Of a stretch of DNA of 64,000 nt, positions 49,354-58,300 are shown one piece after another. Every line of letters starts with the position of its first letter. The stretch's first letter is position 1. The position numbers and the translations under genes were made by a program. Source of the stretch: Inia geoffrensis (lineage: Eukaryota > Chordata > Mammalia > Artiodactyla > Iniidae). The DNA lies in the NCBI GenBank assembly GCA_036417435.1, contig CM070900.1, forward strand, positions 35,813,496 through 35,877,495. Direction: 5' to 3'. The notes under the pieces are model-generated. The model saw nothing but the letters and a program-made list of their open reading frames with translations, searched no databases and was not told the DNA's origin.

Positions 49354-52300
49354 ACTGAATCACTGCAACTATACTTCAATTAAAATATATATAATAATAA
49401 ACAGTAGACTTTAAGAAGATTTTTGCACTATATAACAACAGATTGCATTAAGAAGTTTCAATAACTTTCAAATGAGTAAGAAAAATAAAATTTTCAAAAA
49501 CACACAAAAAAATAAATAATGGGGCTTCCCTGGTGGCGCAGTGGTTGAGAGTCCGCCTGCCGATGCAGGGGACACGGGTTCGTGCACCGGTCCGGGAAGA
49601 TCCCACATGCTGCAGAGCGGCTGGGCCCGTGAGCCATGGCCGTTGAGCCTGTGTGTCCGGAGCCTGTGCTCTGCAACGGGAGAGGCCACAACGGTGAGAG
49701 ACCCGTGTACCGCAAAAAAAATAAAATAAATAAATAAATAATGAAGCTCAAAATGAAACAAGAACTCAATGAGGATCACAAGCACAAACATCAGTAACAA
49801 ATATCTCAGGTATTGGAATTATCAGATAGAAATCATAGAAAAGGTTTGTTTACTATGTTTAAAGAAGATTAAGCTTCAAAATATCTGCAAGAATTGGAAA
49901 ACCATGCAAAGAAACCTAGAAGGTGTGAAAAAAGACCAAATAAAACTCTTAGAAATTAAAAAATACAATAACTGTAATTTAAGTTTCAATGGCTGGATTA
50001 ACAGCAGATTAGGCACAGCCGAGGGGAGAATTAGTGACCTGGTCCAATTATCCAGAATAGAAAACAAAAGTAAAATAATGAAAATTATGGAACAGATATT
50101 GAGATATATAGAAGATATGGTGGTATCTTAAAAGATCTGACATACATTTGATTAGAGTCTCAGAAGGAAAGGAGGAGAAAATGAGACAGAGGCAATATTT
50201 GAAAAGATAGTGACTTGAGAATTTTGCAAAAGTAATGAAAGACATCAATCCACGAATTCAAGAAAATCAGCAAAACCCAAGCAAGATAAATTTTTTAAAA
50301 ATCCACACTTCTAAGAAAACTATAGAACACTGAAGACAAAATAAAAGTCATAAAAGCAGCCACGTTATAAGAGATTTCCTTCTAAGGAATAACAGATAAA
50401 GAGTTGCTAGCTTCTCAATAGCAACAACAGAAGCCAGAAGATAGTGAAATGCTATCTTAAATATACTAAAAGAAAATAACTTCCCAACAAGATCAAAAAT
50501 AGCTTTTAAGAATGAGAATGAAATAATGGATCAGAGAATTCATCACCAGCAGACTTTCAAGAAAGGATATTCTAAAGGATGTACAGCCATCCCTCAATAT
50601 CCACAGGGGATTTGTTCCAGGACCCAATGCAAATACCGAAACCTGTGGATGCTCAAGTCCCATAATCAGTTCTCCATACCTGTGGATTCAACCAACCACA
50701 GATCAGGTAATACTGTAGTATTTGTTGAGAAAAATCCACATGTAAGTGGACCCGCACAGTTCAAACCCATGTTGTTCAAAGGTCAACTCTGTTTAAAGTA
50801 TAAGGAAAGACACCCCAATGTTCATGGCAGCACTGTTTACAATAGCCAAGACATGGAAGCACCCTACCTGTCCATCGACAGAGAAATGGATAAAGATGTG
50901 GTACGTATATACAATGGAATATTACTCGGCCATTAAAAAGAATGAAATAATGCCATACGCAACAACATGGATGGACCTGGAGATTATCATACTAAGTGGA
51001 GTAAGTCAGAGAAAGATGAATATCAATCGTATGATATCACTTCTATGCAGAATCTTTAAAAATGACACAAATGAACTTATTTATCAAACAGAAACACTCA
51101 CAGACCTAGAGAACAAACTTATGGTTACCAGGGGGAAAGGAGGGTGGGAGGGATAGATTGGGAGACTGGGATTGACATGTACACAGTACTATATCTGAAA
51201 TAGATAACCAACAAGGACCTACTGTATATAGCACAGGGAACTCTGCTCAATATTCTGTAGTAACCTAAATGGGAAAAGAATTTGAAAAAGAAGAGATACT
51301 TGTGTATGTATAACTGAATCACTTTGCTATACACCTGAAACTAACACAACATTGTTAACCAGCTACACTCAATATAAAAATTTTTTTTAAAGTATAAGGA
51401 AAGAAAGCTCAGATGGAAAGTCCAAAATGCAAGAGGGAATGAAGGCATAGAAAGTGTCAAGCATGTAAGTAAATCTTAGTGAATATTGACCATATTAAAC
51501 TGTAATAATGACTTATGTGATTTAAAAAGATGATAGAATTTAAATACACAGTAGCAATGAGATATGAGTCAGGAGGGAGGTAAACAAAGTTAATGTGTTC
51601 TAAAGTTAATGTATTCAGGAGGAGGGAAACATAGAAACTTTAAGTTAAAACTGCTTATTAGCATTTATTGAGTAACCACTAAGGAATGGAAATGAAATAT
51701 ATAACTTTCAAACTAGTAGACAGGGAAATGAAATTATATGGAATCGTCAGTAAGTTTACAAGAGGACAAGAATTGGAAGGAAAGCAGCATAAAACAGGCA
51801 GGGCAAAACGAGATCAGACTACAGAAGACTGCACTGCTTTGGAAATGAATAACTAAGAGCCACATGTGGAAAAAATGAATTCATCACACAAACATAATAC
51901 TGAGGAAAAAGGACAAAAGTCACATCAAATATGATTAATTTTTAAAAACAGACTATTAAGGGAGAAACATAGGTAGTAAAACTAAAGAATATCATGAAAA
52001 TTATCACCAAAGTCAAGGTGATTTAGGGGTTTCCGGCGTATGTGTGTTCAAATTCTGGGTGGCAGCAACATAGGTGTGTACTTTATCATAAGCCATTAAA
52101 TGGCACATTTTTTAAAATTGTTTATAGGTATGTGGCATTTCCAAAAAGAGAAGTTTAAAACAAGTTAAAGTAGCGTGAATGCATTCCCCCCAATCTAAGC
52201 TATCCCTTCAACAGCGTTTACTTCTTTCCTTCCACAGACCATCATCCACGGGCTTGTTCTCGCAGGCAGCTTCCTGATGTACTTTGTGGTATCCCTAGTG

Positions 52301-55300
52301 TACAACGCCACCTGCGTCACCTGCAACAGTCCCATCAACCCCTACTGGGTGATGGAAGGCCAGCTCTCGGACCCCACTTTCTACCTCGTCTGCTTCCTCA
52401 CACCGGTCGTGGCTCTTCTCCCAAGGTTTGAACAGGGGGTGCTATTTCCTTCCTAGAATTACCACTCTCCCCTCAATCAGCCATTTTCATAGCCCAAGAG
52501 TCAGGAGTTGGACTCCAGCTGGGATGCTTGAGGCTATTGTTTCAAAGATAGGGAGCTAGGACAGAAAGAATAATGAACTTGGAGGCAAGTAGCACGGACT
52601 CTGGTCCCAGCTCAGCCACAGAGCAGCAACGTCACCAAATCTGGCACAACCTCTGTTATAACATCTGTAAAATGAGAGTACTAATTCCTACCCTCCTGCC
52701 ATAGAAACTTTGTTGTGTAAAAAGAATCATTTTGAAAAGCTCTATAGTCCTTTATTCCTTAGCCCAGGAGTCTCACTCTCAAATGCCTACAGGGACAGGT
52801 AGGCAACAGCAGCAAACCAGGTGAAGTACAGACAGACATTAGGAGAAGGAACTTCCAAGCTTCAGCCTATCACTGCCACAAGGAAAGATCAAGACTAGCA
52901 TTTCAGAGCTTTAGTTCTTTCCCAGAAATTCAAATTTTGCGTGAAATAGCCAACTTTTTAATACTACTCAAATTTGTTAAAACACACACCCTGTATTTGC
53001 CAAATAAATCATTCACGCAGAGGGACTATTTCTAATATTTCCAGCCTAAATCCTCTACATTCGCCTTTTCCCGAAAAACAACAACAGCAACAACAATGCC
53101 CGGCGTGTCCTTAGAGTTTACTCTTGACACGTGCTTTTCTATCTAGCTCCTCCATTTTTGCAAAAAATGCCTTTTGCAAAATCACCTAGAAATTAGGCAA
53201 AGCTGTGGCTGTAGTCCTACTTGCTCCTGGAACAGCTGAAGTCCTATGAGGGACAAGAATGTGCCCTCCAGCCCACCACAAGTCACCGTGGGAGCTGAGT
53301 TCTCCCAACTCGGAGGCCAGTGTTCTGTTCTCCATCCCACGCTCTCTAGTCAGAGCATTCGGTGAGCTTAACGATGCTGTACCCAGAGGCAAGACTCAGC
53401 CTCTCTCCATCCTTAGGATCTCGTCTGCTCTGAACATTGAAATTCAGCTACTTTATCATTATAAGCCACAGTCAAGAAGCCATTGAGACATTGTGTAGAA
53501 CTTTCTCTAACCCAAAATTAGGCAGAGAGCCATTAGCATGCTTTGCTTCCTTTAATAAGTTTGGCAGCTTTGCATAACCTAGTTTGGGCTCCATTTCTTC
53601 TTCTTAAGCCACCTCAGAACCTTGACATCTGATGCAGGGTTTAGAGGCTGAAGATACCAATATGACAGACACTACTGTGAACTCAGCAAACGGCTGCACT
53701 GTGGACGCAGCCTCCCTGCTTGGCCCCTACTGGCCTCTACAGCCTTATCCCCCTGCTCCCAAAGCTCAAACTTTGGGCTCCACATCACCAAGCCTCTTGG
53801 ACTTCCCTAAAGGCTCCCTGCCCTCTCCCCTTCCTGCCTGTGTTCATGCTGTCCCTTCTATTCAAAATGCCCTTCGTTACCAGACCGCCTCACCCTTTGA
53901 CATCATTTCAGGCATGAGCAATTCCAGAACCCTTGCGTGACCTCACCTACCTCCCTCAGGCTGAAACAGATCCCCCTCGCTCCTGTGTTCCCATGACCTG
54001 GGTCTATCTGTCACTACTACATTTAGCCCACATCATCTGTTTTATCTGTTTGTCTTGGTCTGACCATTAACTCCGGGAAGGAAGGTATCTCCTTATCAAT
54101 CATTATATAACCCACAGCTAGCAGAGTTCTTGTCATGTAGGCTACCCTCAGAGATAAATGAGAAAAAGATGCTAAAGAAACAGAAAAATGAATAAAACAG
54201 AACTCTTGCTCTCAAGAAGTCTACAACCCAGTGGACAATTCAGACAGAAGTTTGATCGTAATACAGGTGAAAGTAACTAGTATTAAAAGAGGGCCCTGGG
54301 ACTGAAGAGTGGGAAGCAATTAAGCACAAGCCTCAGAGGACATTATTTCCCACCCACCCCCTTTCTCAGCCCAACCCCTTGGGAGACAGAGCCTGGGAGA
54401 GACCATGAACGTCCTGCCCTCATTGGAAAAGGGCATCAGATATGTGGGTTAAATATTTTTGTCCACACTTTTGGGGTTAAACATGGTTATGATCACCTCT
54501 GACCAAGGACTGACCTCCTCTGTTCTGTGTCTTATCTGGGGTATGGAAAGAGCAAATCATCAGCCGAGGATTCTTGTCCTACCCTTGGTTAGAAGACACA
54601 TTTGGAGCCAGAGGCTACCAGCTTGATGAGGGTTGTTGAAAAGTATGAACGTTCTTGGAAAAGACAAACACTCGACATTACAGCTTGTTAAACAACTGAG
54701 GGACAACTTAGGGAAAAGTAGGCAAATATTTTCTTGCCAGTTACCATAGTGCGCAAGTTAAATCTCTGCTTATTCTATATTATCATCCTAAACTTGAATT
54801 ACTGTTTAATTCTGTTGCCTAAGAAAGTCAAAGAGATTTCCTTTGACAGAGAAAGGATTATTTTAATAGCTCCAAGGACTGTTGACTTGTAACCTTAGAA
54901 CAATTAATTTTTGTTACAGAAATCTGCACGATAGAATGTTTGCTACAGAAAACTCTCTTTGTTCGCTTAGAGATGTAAGCTGTACTTATAATAAGATTGA
55001 TTTCACTCACCAAGCTTTTGATAATTAGCCACTAGCTGTGACCTCACTTATCTCGGTCTAATTGCTTCAACCAGTATAAAGGAACTGTATGGATTCTCTT
55101 AAACTAAGAGAAAGTAAGTTTCTTTTGTTTTATCTCTTAAATAACTAACACACAAACTTTAAAACACAATGCAGCATCGTAATTCGCTACAACAGAGCCC
55201 CTTGGACACGCTTCATTTAGCTTCAGTAACACAGAACTCTCTTGGTTTTTCTCCTACTTCTTCTTTGTTTCTTTTGCTGGTTCATGTCTTTGACATGGTG

Positions 55301-58300
55301 TATTGTCAAGCCTTTGTCCTAGGTTCTTTTGTCTTCTCACTTTAATTCTTTCCATAAACACAGCAACCACTATTGTGAAGTTAAATATCATGTTTCACAA
55401 ATGAACCTCTAATATAAACTCCCAGCCCAGATCCTTCTCCGGAACCCCAGATACATCTTTCTAGCTACCTATGCCTCGCCACCACTGGGCCTGCTACGTC
55501 TGAGGAAAGTGGGAGACATCTGTAATTTAATTCGCTATCTACTTTCTGTCGCCACCACCATCCCAGAAACCTGGCTCTCTTCCCGAGTTCCTTTCATCCA
55601 CTGTGACCACTTAGGATCAAGGCAGGCCCATGAGACTTATCCTTGATACCACCCACCACATGCCCCTCTCTCGCCCATCACCAAGACCCGACAATTTTAT
55701 CTGCTAAGCTATTTCTCAGTAGGTATTTCCATCTGCTATTTCCATTTCTACAGCCACCACCATGGATAGGTTATAAGACTTTCATTCCGAATTACTTCAG
55801 TAGTCTCCTACCGGGTTTTACCCTAATCCATTATCATTGTGTCAAGTGTAATCGTGTCAGGTTCGTAACTGTCCAAGGCCTTCCCAAGGCCTTTACAATA
55901 ATGCACAAAACCCAAAACATTCCCCACGGTCCTTGCCTGCTCTGACCCTGCCAACAACCCCTCTGTGTCCTAGTCCCTCACTCTTGCCCTCACTCTCCAC
56001 ACTGCAGCCATTGAGCCCAGGATTTGCTTCTCACCCCCTCTTTGCCTGGCTTCCTCCTATGCATCCCTCAGTCCTCACCTTTAATGTTTCCTCCTCAAGG
56101 AAGGTTTCTTGCGCCAGATCACGTGTTTGACACTCTCACTGCTCCTGGGGCTTCTAACTCTGTTGCTGTGCTTCCTGACAGCAAGATTCCTGTCAGTCTG
56201 CTTCCCAGCTTAATAATCCCTTGGGGCTTGGCCCATTGTAGGAACTTGCCAGGTATATGTTCACTAAATGGACAGAGAGGGAAATTAGTAACTTGGGGGA
56301 ATGTTTAAACTGAGAAAATTCCAGTTTCCCACAAGAAGTTGAGTCTCCCCTGAAACACATATGTAATGGCCACCTGCACTGCCGCCCTGGGTGAGATGAG
56401 AGAGAATGGGGAGAAGTCTCTGATTCCGTAGGATCTACTGTGGTCTTCAGAAACCGCTGCTCACTTTAGATCATCCTGAATCTTTTAGACATAATAGAAG
56501 GACGGGAGCCCCTCTGCTTATAAGGCTTTAGAAATTAAAAAAAAAAAAAAAAAAAACATCTAAGGATTATTTTTGGAAAAGACCTTAGATGTCCTCTGGC
56601 CCAACTGGATTACGTTTTAGATAAACTGACACCCAGAGAGGGGGTATGAGCTGCCCAGCATCACAAGATGGTATATGCTTCTACCACAGATCACACAGTT
56701 TTAGTTACCTTCTTACCTAAACTTGGAACAGGAAAATATTCTAGGCATATATAGAGACCCCCGATTCCAGAGTCCACTACAGGCTACAGGAAGCTTGGCA
56801 GGGGAAAGGAACCTTGAGTTAACCATCAAGGAGATCTATCAACTTCTCGGGAGACCTTAGGAAACCCATCTCATCACTTGGGACCTCAGTATCTTCATCT
56901 GGAAAATAGTGATAATACACTGATGCTGTGAAGCTAGCACAGCCTGTGGATTCAAGAAAAGAACGTACTGGGAAACTACTTTAAAATTATTAAGTTCCAC
57001 AAAGAGTTGACATTCCAAAGCAAGTAAATTTGCCTAAATTAGAACAGCTCAGAAACAGAATGGACTGCCTCATGCTTGGTAGATGAGAGAAAAGCCTCAG
57101 AATCCACAACACTTGGTCTTGACCACTGTGTGGCTCTGGACAAACCATTCAATCTCTCGCTGCCTCAGTTTCCATGTCTGTACATAGCGGGAAACAAAAG
57201 TACCAACCACGTGGGATTTGGGGGAGAATAATATGAGTTAATAATATGTAAAGCACTTAGAATAGTCCTGGTACCTAACAAATGTTAGCTGTTATATTTT
57301 GTTGTTGAACTCCCCAGTACCAGAGGCGTACGGGCATAGATTTGATCCATCAGTCAAGAGGGTGGCAAAGATGACCTTTCCCGAATAAATGCTGGAGAGC
57401 GTGTGGCGAAAAGGGAACCCTCTTGCACTGTTGGTGGGAATGTAAACTGATACAGCCACTATGGAGAACAGTATGAAGGTTCCTTAAAAAACTAAAAATA
57501 GAACTACCATACGACCCAGCAATCTCACTATTGGGCATATACCCTGAGAAAACCATAATTCAAAGAGTCATGTACCACAATGTTCATTGCAGCTCTATTT
57601 ACAATAGCCAGGACACGGAAGCAACCTAAGTGTCCATCGACAGATGAATGGATAAAGAAGATGTGGCACATATATATAATGGAATATCACTGAGCCATAA
57701 AAAGAAATGAAATTGAGTTATTTGTAGTGAGGTGGATGGACCTAGAGACTGCCATACAGAGTGAAATAAGTCAGAAAGAGAAAAACAAATATCGTATGCT
57801 AACACATACATATGGAATCTAAAAAAAAAAAAGGTTCTGAAGAACCTAGGGGCAGGACAGGAATAAAGATGCAGATGTAGAGAATGGACTTGAGGACACG
57901 GGGAGGGGGAAGGGTAAGCTGGGACAAAGTGAGAGAGTGGCATGGACATATATACACTTCCAAATGTAAAATAGATAGCTATAGATAACCTGCCACGTAG
58001 CACAGGGAGATCAGTCGGTGCTTTGTGACCACCTAGAGGGGTGGGATAGGGAGGGTGGGAGGGAGATGCAAGAGGGAGGAGTTACGGGGATATATGTATA
58101 TGTATAGCTGATTCACTTTGTCATACAGCAGAAACTAACACAACATTGTAAGGCAAATATACTCCAATAAAGATGTTAAAAATAAATAAATGAAAAATTT
58201 AAAAAAAAATTTTTTTAAGCGCCATCATTATGAACTAAGAGGTGACACAAGCATTTATGAGAAGGAAGTTCTATCAAAAAAGGCTTCCCCAAGGAAGTAC

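Larger units (their letters stand above)
49740..52150 (+). mobile_element. Old L1-related sequence (ORF1 region and beyond)
   Basis: The + frame at 49769-50131 resembles a degraded L1 ORF1 coiled coil ([18 protein letters not shown] and following). The rest is AT-rich degraded L1. It is interrupted by a pogo-like element (50582-50791) and by a younger L1 3' end (50811-51385). Confidence 0.6.
42157..52237 (+). other. ATP10B intron, dense in transposons
   Basis: 10.1-kb intron built largely of AT-rich L1-derived sequence (old fragments at about 43900-45320, 46650-47300 and 49740-52150). Into it are inserted pogo-like elements, CHR SINEs and younger L1 3' ends listed separately. The stretch 47330-48330 has the look of another old repeat that I cannot name. 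No coding exon is recognised. Confidence 0.75.

Noticed and set aside
53632..56308. Pro/Leu/Ser-rich frames of about 100 codons
   Set aside because: They come from CT-rich L2 remnants, which often give such open frames on one strand.
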